A stretch of DNA of 64,000 nt from Bradyrhizobium sp. WBOS07 (GTDB lineage: Bacteria; Pseudomonadota; Alphaproteobacteria; Rhizobiales; Xanthobacteraceae), in assembly GCF_024585165.1 (NCBI RefSeq), contig NZ_CP029008.1, positions 5,351,501 through 5,415,500 of the forward strand, read 5' to 3'. This document shows positions 8,475 to 17,025 of the stretch, in pieces. Each line of letters opens with the position of its first letter. The stretch's first letter is position 1. Both the position numbers and the translations under genes were made by a program. The notes under the pieces were generated by a model that was not told where the DNA came from, made no database searches, and worked only from the letters and a program-made list of their open reading frames with translations.

Positions 8475-9740
8475 ATGGCGGCCGGCCGCCACGTCGCGAT
8501 CATCGGAGCCGGCGCGGTCGGGGTCGTCAGCGCCATCGAGGCGCTGCGCGAGGGGCACCGCGTCACGCTGATCGATCCGGGCGAGCCCGGCGGCGAACAG
8601 GCCGCGAGCTATGGCAATGCCGGCTGGCTGTCGTCGCATTCGGTGATTCCGCCGGCGGAGCCTGGCATCTGGAGGAAGGTGCCGGGCTATCTGATGGACC
8701 CGCTCGGGCCGCTCGCGATCCGCTGGTCCTATTTGCCGAAGGCGCTGCCCTGGCTGGTCAAATACCTGCTCTCGGGCTGGACCGCGGCGCGGGTCGAGAC
8801 GACGGCGTTCGCGCTGCGCGATCTCTTGAAGGACGCACCGCTGCTGCACCGGAAACTGGCCGAAGAGGCAGGCGTCCCCGAGCTGATCGAGCGCAACGGC
8901 GTGATGCACGTGTTCCCGTCGCGCGGCAATTTCGACAACGATCTCGGCTGGCGCCTGCGCAAGAAAGTCGGCGTCGAATGGCTTGAGCTTTCCGCCGACG
9001 AGATGCGCCAGCGCGAGCCGGATTTGCATCCGCGCTACACTTTCGGCGTGGTGGTGGAAGAGGCCGGCCGCTGCCGCGATCCCGGCGCCTATGTCGCCGC
9101 GCTCGCCAATCATGCGATCGCCATTGGCGCGAAGCACGCGCGGGCCAAGGCGACCGGCCTGAAGTTGAATGGCGGCAGGCTGGTGGCTGTCGTCACAGAG
9201 ACCGGCGAGATCGCTTGCGATGCTGCCGTCGTCGCCGCCGGGGCCCGCTCGAAGCAGCTGACGGCATCGATCGGCGATCCACTGCCGCTGGAAACGGAGC
9301 GCGGCTATCATGTGATGATCGAGAATCCGGAAGTGGGTCCGCGCAGCTCGATGATGGCGTCCGACGCCAAGATGGTGGTGAACTGGACCAACAAGGGCTT
9401 GCGCGCCGCCGGAACGGTGGAGATCGCCGGCCTCGAGGCCGCGCCGAACTGGAAGCGCGCCGAGATCTTGCGCGATCATCTTCTCGGCATGTTCCCGAAA
9501 CTGCCGAGGGATATACCGGCCTCGCGCATCAAGACCTGGTTCGGCCATCGCCCGAGCATGCCGGATGGGCGACCCTGCATCGGCTACGCGCGCGCCTCGC
9601 GTGATATCGTCTACGCTTTCGGTCATGGCCATGTCGGCCTGGTCGGCTCGGCCCGGACCGGCCGCCTCGTCGCGCAGCTCCTCAGCGGCAAGCAACCGGA
9701 AATTCCGCTTCGTCCCTTCGCGCCCGAACGTTTCCTCTGA
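8475..9740 (+). CDS. FAD-dependent D-amino-acid dehydrogenase-like oxidoreductase (DadA family)
   Basis: A flavoprotein of 421 residues starting with the FAD-binding motif HVAIIGAGAVGVVSAIEAL. It has AASYGNAGWLSSHSVIPPAEPG, a hallmark of DadA-type D-amino-acid dehydrogenases, and the C-terminal WFGHRPSMPDGRPCIG and GHGHVGLVGS segments. It starts 4 nt after the TPP-enzyme stop and ends 9 nt before the racemase gene, so the three are surely one transcript. It would pass electrons from a D-amino acid or similar amine to the respiratory chain. Pairing with a racemase fits amino-acid catabolism; the exact substrate is unknown. Confidence 0.9.
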   Translation: MAAGRHVAIIGAGAVGVVSAIEALREGHRVTLIDPGEPGGEQAASYGNAGWLSSHSVIPPAEPGIWRKVPGYLMDPLGPLAIRWSYLPKALPWLVKYLLSGWTAARVETTAFALRDLLKDAPLLHRKLAEEAGVPELIERNGVMHVFPSRGNFDNDLGWRLRKKVGVEWLELSADEMRQREPDLHPRYTFGVVVEEAGRCRDPGAYVAALANHAIAIGAKHARAKATGLKLNGGRLVAVVTETGEIACDAAVVAAGARSKQLTASIGDPLPLETERGYHVMIENPEVGPRSSMMASDAKMVVNWTNKGLRAAGTVEIAGLEAAPNWKRAEILRDHLLGMFPKLPRDIPASRIKTWFGHRPSMPDGRPCIGYARASRDIVYAFGHGHVGLVGSARTGRLVAQLLSGKQPEIPLRPFAPERFL

Positions 9741-9749
9741 GGTCGCAGC

Positions 9750-10493
9750 ATGACCAACACGGCCCATTCGTCCTCCCGCATCGCCCGTGGCGGCAAGGCC
9801 ATCTACGGCGCGCCGCTCGGCATTTTAATGCTGGAAGCGCGCTTTCCTCGCATTCCCGGCGACATGGGCAACGGCACCACCTGGCCGTTCCCCGTGCTTT
9901 ATCGCGTGGTGAGCGGGGCTTCGCCCGAGAAGGTGGTGCTGAAGGGTGCGGCCGGCCTGCTGCCCGACTTCATCGATGCGGCGAAGGACCTGGTGCGGTT
10001 AGGGGCCGAAGCCATCACCACCAATTGCGGCTTCCTCTCGCTGTTCCAGAAGGAGATCGCGGCCGCGGTTGGCGTTCCCGTCGCAACCTCCTCGCTGATG
10101 CAGGTGCCGTGGGTGCAGGCGACCCTGCCGCCGGGCAAGCGCGTCGGTCTCGTCACCGTGTCGGGCTCGACGCTGACGCCGGCCCATCTCGAAGGCGCCG
10201 GCGTGCCGCTCGACACGCCGCTGGTCGGCACCGAGAACGGCAAGGAATTCTTTCGCGTCCTGATCAAGGCCGAGAAGGACGACATGGACATCGCGCAGGC
10301 CGAGCGTGACGTGGTCGAGGCCGGCAAGCAGCTCGTCGCCGAGAATCCCGATGTCGGCGCCATCGTGCTCGAATGCACCAACATGCCGCCTTACGCCGCA
10401 GCGCTTCAGGCCGAGGTGGGATTGCCGGTCTACGACATCTATTCCATGATCACCTGGTTTCACGCCGGACTGCGCCCGCGCGTCTTTGCGTGA
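9750..10493 (+). CDS. Aspartate/glutamate racemase-superfamily protein
   Basis: A protein of 247 residues with the two-cysteine layout of the racemase/maleate isomerase/hydantoin racemase fold: C93 in ITTNCGFLSLF and C209 in VLECTNMPPY. It differs clearly from the divergent racemase at 5876-6568, so the two are not a recent duplication. It sits between the DadA-like flavoenzyme and an SDR in one operon. A racemase feeding a D-specific dehydrogenase is the simplest model, but this subgroup is poorly characterised and could act on a hydantoin or a diacid. Confidence 0.82.
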   Translation: MTNTAHSSSRIARGGKAIYGAPLGILMLEARFPRIPGDMGNGTTWPFPVLYRVVSGASPEKVVLKGAAGLLPDFIDAAKDLVRLGAEAITTNCGFLSLFQKEIAAAVGVPVATSSLMQVPWVQATLPPGKRVGLVTVSGSTLTPAHLEGAGVPLDTPLVGTENGKEFFRVLIKAEKDDMDIAQAERDVVEAGKQLVAENPDVGAIVLECTNMPPYAAALQAEVGLPVYDIYSMITWFHAGLRPRVFA

Positions 10494-10532
10494 CCGCGTC
10501 CCGCGAGATCGTCACAAGTCCTGGAGCAGCCC

Positions 10533-11312
10533 ATGAAACTATCCGGCAAGGTCGCCGCCATCACCGGCGCGGCGCGCGGCATCGGCAAGGCCTGCGCGAA
10601 GAGATTTCTGGACGACGGCGTCAAGGTCGTGATCTCCGACGTCGATGCCGAAGGCCTCGCCGCGACGGCCGCGGAGCTGGGCCGGCCGGACGCCCTGCGC
10701 ACCGTGGTCGGCAACGTCGCCAAGCGCACCGATGTGGACCGGCTCGTTGCCACCGCCGTGAAGGAGTTCGGACGGCTCGACATCATGGTCAACAATGCCG
10801 GCGTCGCCCGCAATCGGGACATCCTCGACATCACCGAAGAGGAATTCGACGAGATCATTGGCATCAACTTGAAGGGCGCGTTCTTCGGCGTACAGGCCGC
10901 GGCGAGGCAAATGATCGCGCAGGGCGGTGGCGGCGTCATCATCAACATGTCCTCGGTGAATGCACTGCTGGCGATCCCGGCGCTGGCGACCTATGCGATG
11001 TCCAAGGGCGGCATGAAGCAGCTGACGTCGGTTGCCGCCGTTGCACTCGCCCCGCACAACATCCGCGTCGTCGCGGTCGGACCGGGCACGATTTTGACCG
11101 ACATGGTGAAGTCGTCGATCTACACGTCAGATGACGCCCGCAAGACCGTGATGTCGCGCACGCCAGCCGGCCGCGGCGGCGAGCCGAGCGAGGTGGCGTC
11201 GGTGGTGGCGTTCCTGGCAAGCGACGATGCCTCCTACATCACCGGACAGACGATCTATCCGGATGGCGGAAGACTGGTCCTGAACTACACGGTGCCGGTG
11301 AAGGAGAAGTAG
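10533..11312 (+). CDS. SDR-family NAD(P)-dependent oxidoreductase
   Basis: A classical short-chain dehydrogenase of 259 residues with the Rossmann motif TGAARGIG (11-18), NNAG (87-90) and catalytic S141, Y154 and K158 (YAMSK). The C-terminal FLASDDASYITGQTIYPDGG is the standard 3-oxoacyl-ACP reductase/glucose dehydrogenase ending. The acidic residue in ISDVDAEG after the second strand suggests NAD(H) rather than NADP(H). It is the last gene of the TPP-enzyme/flavoenzyme/racemase operon and probably handles a hydroxy or keto intermediate of that pathway. Confidence 0.9.
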   Translation: MKLSGKVAAITGAARGIGKACAKRFLDDGVKVVISDVDAEGLAATAAELGRPDALRTVVGNVAKRTDVDRLVATAVKEFGRLDIMVNNAGVARNRDILDITEEEFDEIIGINLKGAFFGVQAAARQMIAQGGGGVIINMSSVNALLAIPALATYAMSKGGMKQLTSVAAVALAPHNIRVVAVGPGTILTDMVKSSIYTSDDARKTVMSRTPAGRGGEPSEVASVVAFLASDDASYITGQTIYPDGGRLVLNYTVPVKEK

Positions 11313-11336
11313 GGGAACGAGTCGCCCCACACTCGC

Positions 11337-11456
11337 TGTCATCGCCCGCGAAGGCGGGCGATCCAGTACTCCGAGACAGCAGTGATAGAACCGATGGGCC
11401 GCGGCGTACTGGATGCCCGCCCCTGTGCGCAATTACGCACTAGGCGGGGCATGACA
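11337..11456. repeat. Palindromic intergenic repeat, family D
   Basis: An imperfect inverted repeat of about 120 bp between convergent genes. The left arm begins TGTCATCGCCCGCGAAGG and runs into GATCCAGTAC. The right arm has GTACTGGATGCCCGCC and ends GGCGGGGCATGACAC. The right arm contains a nested hairpin GTGCG-CAATTA-CGCAC. It resembles the REP/RPE-like elements common in Bradyrhizobium and could terminate both converging transcripts. Confidence 0.75.
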
Positions 11457-11483
11457 CCCGTTGCGAGGCGGCCAGTCGGCCCT

Positions 11484-12278
11484 TCACTCGGCCGCCACCG
11501 TCATCCCGTGCCCCAGCCGCTTTGAGATGCCGCCGGCGCAATCGCGCAGCGCATGCGCGATCGGGCTGTCCCAGCGCGCATCGAACGTGCCTTCGGGGCC
11601 CATCGCGGTGATGACCAGGGCGACGTGACCGGAATGGTCGAACACCGGGGCCGAGAAGGCATTGACGCCGGGCAGGGGATCGCCGAGGGCGCGGGCGAAG
11701 CCGTGCTTGCGGACCTCCGCGAGCATCTCGGTGAGCTTGGCGCCCTTCACGGCGCGCTTGGGATTGTAGCCGACGCCGTGGCGGTCGAGCCCGCTCTCGA
11801 GGGCGGCGGTGATCGTCTGCTCCGGCAGGAACGCCGCGAAGGCTCGGCCGGTCGCGGTCTCCAGCAGCGCCATTACCGAGCCGACCCGCATCACGATGTG
11901 CACGGGCTGAGCCGGCTCCTCGAGTTGGACCACGGTCGGGCCGTGCGTGCCCCAGACGGCGAGAGAGACGGCATGTCCGATCTGGCTGGCGAGCGCGGCG
12001 ATTCTCGGCCTTGCGATGCGGACGCCGGAGAGCCGACGCAGGCTGATCAGGCCGAGCTCCAGCGCCAGCGCGCCGATCTCGTAGCGACCGGTGCTCTCGT
12101 CCTGCTCGATCAGGCCAATGCGCGAGAAGCTGGCGAGATAGGGGTGCGCCTTGGCCGGCGCCATGCCGGCCTCGCGCGCGAGATCGCGCAGCATCATCGG
12201 CTCGCCGCACCTTGCGAGCGCGCGGAGCAGCTCTCCGCCGACCTCGATGGACTGGATGCCGCGGCTTTCTCTCTTCAT
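11484..12278 (-). CDS. IclR-family transcriptional regulator
   Basis: A regulator of 264 residues. The N-terminal winged helix-turn-helix spans about residues 8-70 (GGELLRALARCGEPMMLRDL, then AGMAPAKAHPYLASF), followed by an IclR effector domain. The frame is open far upstream over the flavoprotein gene, but IclR similarity begins at the ATG at 12278, 20 nt after the flavoprotein stop. It is the last gene of a binding protein/flavoprotein/regulator unit and is the likely local regulator, perhaps also of the converging SDR operon. The effector is unknown. Confidence 0.9.
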   Translation of the reverse strand: MKRESRGIQSIEVGGELLRALARCGEPMMLRDLAREAGMAPAKAHPYLASFSRIGLIEQDESTGRYEIGALALELGLISLRRLSGVRIARPRIAALASQIGHAVSLAVWGTHGPTVVQLEEPAQPVHIVMRVGSVMALLETATGRAFAAFLPEQTITAALESGLDRHGVGYNPKRAVKGAKLTEMLAEVRKHGFARALGDPLPGVNAFSAPVFDHSGHVALVITAMGPEGTFDARWDSPIAHALRDCAGGISKRLGHGMTVAAE

Positions 12279-12298
12279 GCGCCTCCGGTGCGCCTGGC

Positions 12299-14032
12299 TT
12301 AGGCCGCCTCGCGCTTGGCGGCGCTGTCGGCGAGATGACGGCCGGCAATGTAGCCGAAGGTCAGCGCCGGCCCAAGCGTGATGCCGGCCCCGGGATAATT
12401 GCCGCCCATGATGCTCGCCATGTCGTTCCCGGCAGCGTAGAGCCCTGGGATGACCCGGCCTTCGGCGTCGAGCGCGCGCGCGTTCTCGTCGGTGACGATG
12501 CCCGCATAGGTGCCGAGATCGCCGATCACCATCTTGATGGCATAGAACGGCCCGTTCTCGATCGGTGCGACGCAGGGATTCGGGCCGTGCAGCGCATCGC
12601 CCTGGTAGCGGTTGTAGGCTTTCGAGCCCTTGCCGAAGGCGGCATCGTGGCCGAGCGGGGCGGTGGCGTTGAACTGCCTGACGGTCTCGACGAACGATGT
12701 GGCGTCGATGCCGGCCTTGGCCGCCAGCGCCTCCAGCGTGTCGCCGCGCATCAGGTAGCCGGTCTTGAGGTGATGACCCAGCGGCATCGGGAAGGGCGGC
12801 ACGCAGCCGAGGCCGTATTTGCGCAGCGTCTTGTGATCGCAGACGAGGAAGGCGGCGATCTCCTCGCCGGGCTTGGCGGCCTTGACCATGGCCTGGACGA
12901 AGTCGTGATAGGAATTGCCCTCGTTGGCAAAACGCCTGCCGTCGCCCATCACCGCGATCACGCCGGGCTTGGCGCGGTCGATGAAATGCGGCATCACGCC
13001 CTTCGAGCCGTCCTTGCGCGTCGTCAGCGATACCGGCACCCACGCTGCTGCGTTCGGCAGGCGGTCCTCGACATGCCCGCCTGCGCGCTCCGCAAGACGT
13101 AAGCCGTCGCCGGTGTTGCCGGTGGGCCCCGGCGAAAAATGCTCATTGCCCGTCGGTGCGTGCGGAAACATCTTTCTGCGCCGCTCCACATCGTGCGGGA
13201 AGCCGCCGCAGGCGAGCACGACGCCCTGGCGGGCGCGGACGCGGACCTCGCGTCCCTCGCGCGACACGATGGCGCCGGTGACAGTGCCGTTCTCGACCGT
13301 CAGCTCGCGCACCGGCGAGGACAGCCACATCGGGATCTTCAGGTCGAGCGCGGATTTGGCGAGGCGCCCGGCGAGCGCATTGCCGTTGGTCAAGGTCATG
13401 CCGCGGCCGTAGCGCAGCACGTCCATCAGATGCCGCGACAGTCGCTTGGCGACATAGAGCGCCGAGGTCAGCGACTTCGTTACCCGCATGAAGTGGATGA
13501 TCTCCTTGCCGCTTCCCAGCATCATGCCGAACACCGTGAGCTCGGGCAGCGGCATGCCCAGCGACTTGATGAGGTCGCCGAGCTCGCGGCCGTCGAACGG
13601 ACGCGTCACCATGGAGCGCCCGCCCTGCGCGCCGCCCGGCGCCTCGGCGTGATAGTCCGGAAACACCAGCGGCATGTCGAAGCGCAGCGCGGTCTTGGTG
13701 GTGAAAAAATCGACCGCCTCGGGGCCGGCCGCCAGAAACGCATCGACGCGTGCCGCATCGAAGTTGTTGCCGGCCTCGTGCCGCAGATAGGTGCGGGCCT
13801 GCTCCGGCGTCTCCTCGATGCCGTACGCTTTCGCCAGCGACGTCCCGGGAATCCAGAGCCAGCCGCCGGAGCGGGCGGTGGTGCCGCCGAAGCGCGGCTC
13901 CTTCTCGACGATCAACACGTCGAGGCCGCGGGACCGGGCGGTGATCGCGGCCGACATGCCGGAGCAGCCCGATCCGGCCACAAGCACATCGCATTCGTAG
14001 GTTTCGCTTGCGTCAGGCTCGTTGCCGGTCAT
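12299..14032 (-). CDS. FAD-binding dehydrogenase, 3-ketosteroid-delta1-dehydrogenase/fumarate-reductase-like
   Basis: A flavoprotein of 577 residues with the N-terminal FAD motif DVLVAGSGCSGMSAAI, then GGTTARSGGWLWIPG as in KstD and fumarate-reductase flavoprotein subunits. The C-terminal GLYAAGNDMASIMGGNYPGAG and LGPALTFGYIAGRHLA complete the FAD site. It lies 7 nt downstream of the LivK-type binding-protein gene, so uptake and oxidation/reduction of a substrate seem linked. Candidate substrates are steroid-like ketones or unsaturated acids; context does not settle this. Confidence 0.87.
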   Translation of the reverse strand: MTGNEPDASETYECDVLVAGSGCSGMSAAITARSRGLDVLIVEKEPRFGGTTARSGGWLWIPGTSLAKAYGIEETPEQARTYLRHEAGNNFDAARVDAFLAAGPEAVDFFTTKTALRFDMPLVFPDYHAEAPGGAQGGRSMVTRPFDGRELGDLIKSLGMPLPELTVFGMMLGSGKEIIHFMRVTKSLTSALYVAKRLSRHLMDVLRYGRGMTLTNGNALAGRLAKSALDLKIPMWLSSPVRELTVENGTVTGAIVSREGREVRVRARQGVVLACGGFPHDVERRRKMFPHAPTGNEHFSPGPTGNTGDGLRLAERAGGHVEDRLPNAAAWVPVSLTTRKDGSKGVMPHFIDRAKPGVIAVMGDGRRFANEGNSYHDFVQAMVKAAKPGEEIAAFLVCDHKTLRKYGLGCVPPFPMPLGHHLKTGYLMRGDTLEALAAKAGIDATSFVETVRQFNATAPLGHDAAFGKGSKAYNRYQGDALHGPNPCVAPIENGPFYAIKMVIGDLGTYAGIVTDENARALDAEGRVIPGLYAAGNDMASIMGGNYPGAGITLGPALTFGYIAGRHLADSAAKREAA

Positions 14033-14039
14033 CTGGACC

Positions 14040-15254
14040 TCACTTCTTCAGCAGCGGACATTTGGACTCCGAGACCGGGCGGAAGGCGTCTTCGCCCTTC
14101 ACGGTCTTGACGATGTCCAGATAGTCCCACGGCTCCTTCGATTGCTCGGGCGTCTTCACCTTGGCGAGATACATGTCCCGGATGACCCGGCCGTCCTCGC
14201 GCAACTTGCCGCCATGGACGAAGATATCCTCGATCGGCAGCTCGCGCATCTTCGCCATCACCTTGGCGGACTCGTCGGTGCCGGCGGCCTTGATGGCCTT
14301 CAGATAATGCAGAACCGCGCCATAGACGCCGGTCTGGATCATGGTCGGCATCACCTTGGTGCGATCGTAGAACTTCTTCGACCAGGCGCGCGTGGCCTCG
14401 TCCATGGCCCAGTAGGAGGCCGTGGTCATATAGGTGCCCTGCGCGGCCTTCAACCCGATCGCGTGCACGTCGGTGTCGAACATCAAAAGGCCGACCAGCT
14501 TCTGGCCGCCCTGAACGAGGCCGAACTCGCCGGACTGCTTGATGGCGTTGTCGGTGTCCTGGCCGGCATTGGCGAAGGCGACGACGTCGGACTTGGAGCT
14601 CTGCGCCTGGAGCGCGAAGGAGGAGAAGTCTGCGGTGTTGGTCGGATGCTTGACGCCACCGAGCACCTTGCCGCCCATCTCGTTGATGAACCGCGTGGCG
14701 TCCTTCTCGAGCTGCTGGCCGAAGGCATAATCGGCCGTGATGAAGTACCAGGACTTGCCGCCTTCCTTGATCACGGCAGAGGCCGTCACCTTGGACAGCG
14801 CATAGGTGTCGTAGGTGAAGTGCACGGTGTTGGGGCTGCACAGCTCGTCGGTGAGCGAGCTTGCGCCGGGACCTGAGAGCAGGGCGACCTTGCCCCGCTC
14901 GCGAACCATGTTGTGCACGGCGATCGCGATGCCGGAATTGGGGATGTCGACGACAGCATCGACCTTGCCGTTGTCGAACCAGCCGCGCGCGATCTGCACG
15001 CCGACGTCGGTCTTCATCTGGTGGTCGGCGCTGATGATCTCGATCGGCTTGCCAAGCACGGTCGACCCGAATTCCTCCACGGCCATCTTTGCGGCCTCGA
15101 CCGAACCCGGCCCTGAATTGTCGCGGCCCCAGCTCGACAGATCCGTCAGCACGCCGATCCGCACCACGTCATCGGAGACTTGCGCGGTCGCCGCTGTGGT
15201 CATGGCAGCCGAAATCATGGCCGCGAGCATGGCGCAGGCGAGATACCCTCTCAT
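14040..15254 (-). CDS. ABC transporter substrate-binding protein, LivK/branched-chain amino-acid type
   Basis: A periplasmic binding protein of 404 residues. It has a signal peptide (about 24 residues, ending ATAQ) and the family-typical first strand VVRIGVLTDLSSWGRDNSGPG. No permease or ATPase of the Liv class is adjacent, so this orphan must use transporter parts encoded elsewhere or act in sensing. It is the promoter-proximal gene of the minus-strand unit that continues with the flavoprotein and the IclR regulator. Ligands of this class include amino acids, amides and aromatic acids. Confidence 0.9.
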   Translation of the reverse strand: MRGYLACAMLAAMISAAMTTAATAQVSDDVVRIGVLTDLSSWGRDNSGPGSVEAAKMAVEEFGSTVLGKPIEIISADHQMKTDVGVQIARGWFDNGKVDAVVDIPNSGIAIAVHNMVRERGKVALLSGPGASSLTDELCSPNTVHFTYDTYALSKVTASAVIKEGGKSWYFITADYAFGQQLEKDATRFINEMGGKVLGGVKHPTNTADFSSFALQAQSSKSDVVAFANAGQDTDNAIKQSGEFGLVQGGQKLVGLLMFDTDVHAIGLKAAQGTYMTTASYWAMDEATRAWSKKFYDRTKVMPTMIQTGVYGAVLHYLKAIKAAGTDESAKVMAKMRELPIEDIFVHGGKLREDGRVIRDMYLAKVKTPEQSKEPWDYLDIVKTVKGEDAFRPVSESKCPLLKK

Positions 15255-15475
15255 GGTTGTTTCCTCTCTTTTATTGGCCGCATGGCGGCTGATCGTTCTG
15301 GAGGTAAATTAGATATGAGCGAATTGGTTTGTCAATAACGAATAATCTTGGAAGGAATGCGGGGGGGGGGCGACGCGTCCCGGGTCGAATTTTTTTCTGA
15401 TCGGCCCCTTGAAACGGATGTCCGATTTTCTAAGTCGTTTTTCGCCGCGAGAGCGGTGTGCCGGATGCCGGATCG
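15255..15475. other. Intergenic region between the binding-protein unit and the heat-shock operon
   Basis: An AT-richer divergent spacer that should hold the promoter of the minus-strand LivK-type operon and that of the heat-shock operon. Visible elements are a small palindrome GCCGC-ATG-GCGGC at 15277-15289, a run of ten G at 15361-15370, and a TTGAAA at 15409-15414 that could be the -35 box of the heat-shock promoter. None is certain. Confidence 0.35.
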
Positions 15476-15573
15476 GGTCCGGTGCGGGCGCCGGGCCGGT
15501 CTTCGGACCTCGTTCGAAAACCCCGTCCTGCGCTCCTTCGTATCCATCTTGCTCTCAGGAGGACTTGGTTATG
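15476..15573 (+). promoter_or_regulatory. ROSE-type RNA thermometer in the 5' UTR of the first hsp20 gene
   Basis: The leader ends CATCTTGCTCTCAGGAGGAC before TTGGTTATG, closely resembling, as I recall it, the leader of B. japonicum hspA. TTGCTC can pair with the Shine-Dalgarno AGGAGGA through C-G, U-A, the characteristic G-G mismatch and a U-A pair. This is the ROSE hallmark that melts on heating. Upstream, GGTCCG (15476-15481) and CGGACC (15504-15509) form a stable hairpin like the 5' stems of ROSE elements. Established family behaviour is translation blocked at normal temperature and opened at heat shock. Confidence 0.85.
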
Positions 15574-16032
15574 AGGACCAGTTTCGACTTCGCGCCCCTG
15601 TGGCGCTCCACCATCGGCTTCGATCACCTGGCCGACCTCGTCGACAGCACGCTGCGCCAGGCGACCGAGGACAATTATCCCCCCTACAACATCGAACGCT
15701 CCGGTGAGGACCATTACCGGATCAGCCTTGCGGTGGCGGGCTTCGGCGCCAGCGACATTACGGTGACGGCCGAACAGAACGCGCTCACGATCGAGGGCAG
15801 GAAGCCCGAGACCGCTGCGCGGGAATATCTGTACCAGGGCATCGCCGCGCGGCCGTTCCGGCGCGTGTTCAATCTCGCCGACTACGTCCAGGTGAAGAAG
15901 GCCTCGTTCCAGGACGGGCTGTTGATCATCGACCTCGTCCGCGAGGTTCCGGAAGCGATGAAGCCGCGCCGGATTCCGATCTCGGGCGCCGCGCCTGCGG
16001 CCTCGCAGATCGAGCAGAAGAAAGCGGCTTAG
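15571..16032 (+). CDS. Small heat-shock protein Hsp20, class A (IbpA-like)
   Basis: A 153-residue ATP-independent chaperone that holds unfolding proteins. The N-terminus and PPYNIERSGEDHYRISLAVAG match the IbpA-like class A small Hsps of rhizobia, and the alpha-crystallin domain covers about residues 33-130. The I-x-I-type tail is seen as RIPISG. ATG 15571 is set by the GGAGGA ribosome site inside the ROSE element. It is the first gene of the operon, so the RNA thermometer acts directly on it. Confidence 0.93.
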   Translation: MRTSFDFAPLWRSTIGFDHLADLVDSTLRQATEDNYPPYNIERSGEDHYRISLAVAGFGASDITVTAEQNALTIEGRKPETAAREYLYQGIAARPFRRVFNLADYVQVKKASFQDGLLIIDLVREVPEAMKPRRIPISGAAPAASQIEQKKAA

Positions 16033-16110
16033 GCTCTCGAGCAAGCGAGACGGCGGAGCGCGGCGCGCGATGCGTGGGCCGCGCTTCCCCGATGCATGGA
16101 GGAGAGAACC

Positions 16111-16602
16111 ATGGGTTTTCGTGATCTCATTCCCTGGTCAGGCAAACAGGAGCTTGCGCCCGGGCGCGACAATTTCGATCCCTTCCTGACGCTTCATCGC
16201 GAGATGAACCGTCTGTTCGACGACGTCTTCCGCGGCTTCGGCGGGACCAGTCTGTCGCCGCTGATGGAGGGCCGCTTCGGCTGGCCGAAGGTCGAGCTCA
16301 GCGAGACCGACAAGACGCTGACGGTCTCGGCCGAGCTTCCCGGCCTCACCGAGAAGGACGTCCAGGTCGAGATCGCCAATGGCGTGCTGACGCTGCGCGG
16401 CGAGAAGAAGGCGGAGCGCAACGGCGAAGGCAAGTACTTCACCGAGCGCTATTACGGCAGCTTCGAACGTCAGATCCCGCTCGACGGCGTCGAGGAGGAC
16501 AAGGCCGAGGCGTCGTTCAAGAACGGCGTCCTGACCGTGTCGCTGCCAAAATCAGAGAAGGCGCGCGAAGGCGTCAAGCGCATCGCGATCAACACGCGTT
16601 AA
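16111..16602 (+). CDS. Small heat-shock protein Hsp20, class B/HspC-like
   Basis: A 163-residue alpha-crystallin protein of a different class from its neighbour. The N-terminus FRDLIPW and the core WPKVELSETDKTLTVSAELPG with NGVLTLRGEKK are typical of the second rhizobial class. The C-terminal RIAINTR lacks a clear I-x-I motif. ATG 16111 is preceded by GGAGGAGAG; a longer start at 16096 would bury the ribosome site. The 78-nt gap from the first hsp20 contains an inverted repeat GCGCGGC/GCCGCGC (16058-16084) that may tune the ratio of the two proteins. Confidence 0.93.
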   Translation: MGFRDLIPWSGKQELAPGRDNFDPFLTLHREMNRLFDDVFRGFGGTSLSPLMEGRFGWPKVELSETDKTLTVSAELPGLTEKDVQVEIANGVLTLRGEKKAERNGEGKYFTERYYGSFERQIPLDGVEEDKAEASFKNGVLTVSLPKSEKAREGVKRIAINTR

Positions 16603-16689
16603 GTGAAGGCGGGGCGGCGGCAATCGCCGCCGCTCCATCATCGTCAACAAGCCCGTCCCTTGGAAAGGAGCATGAGGGGAGGTCCAGAA

Positions 16690-17025
16690 ATGACCAACGT
16701 CAATACCAATACCGGCACTCTCAATCCGCTGTTTCACCCCGCGGCCCATTACGATTCGCCTGCCGACGTTCTCAATGCGACGGAGCTTTCTCCGCCGGAG
16801 AAACGCATCATCCTGTCGTCCTGGGCGTCCGACATGTACGCGGTCGAATCCTGTCCCGCCTTGCGCGAGATTCCCGGGATGAGCCATACGGTCCGGCTCG
16901 CCGACATCCTGGCCGCCCTGCGCAAGCTCGACGGCGACAACGACAATGACGATCCGCCGCGCGGCGGCGGCGTGCCGATGCGGCTGCGGCGGCCCTGGGC
17001 CGCCGCAGAGGGGGCAAGCCGATGA
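16690..17025 (+). CDS. Hypothetical protein in heat-shock operon
   Basis: A 111-residue soluble protein I do not recognise. The middle carries a helical stretch (SPPEKRIILSSWASDMYAVE) followed by PGMSHTVRLADILAALRKLD, a pattern that recurs in rhizobial proteins encoded next to small Hsps. The tail is acidic then arginine-rich (DGDNDNDDPPRG). ATG 16690 follows AGGGGAGGTC; the upstream 29 codons in frame are rejected. It overlaps the next tiny gene by 4 nt, so it lies in the hsp20-degP transcript and is probably heat induced. Confidence 0.72.
   Translation: MTNVNTNTGTLNPLFHPAAHYDSPADVLNATELSPPEKRIILSSWASDMYAVESCPALREIPGMSHTVRLADILAALRKLDGDNDNDDPPRGGGVPMRLRRPWAAAEGASR

Noticed and set aside
11484..13043. 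A 519-residue reading of the IclR frame
   Set aside because: The first 255 residues are a shadow of the flavoprotein gene; IclR homology starts at the ATG at 12278.
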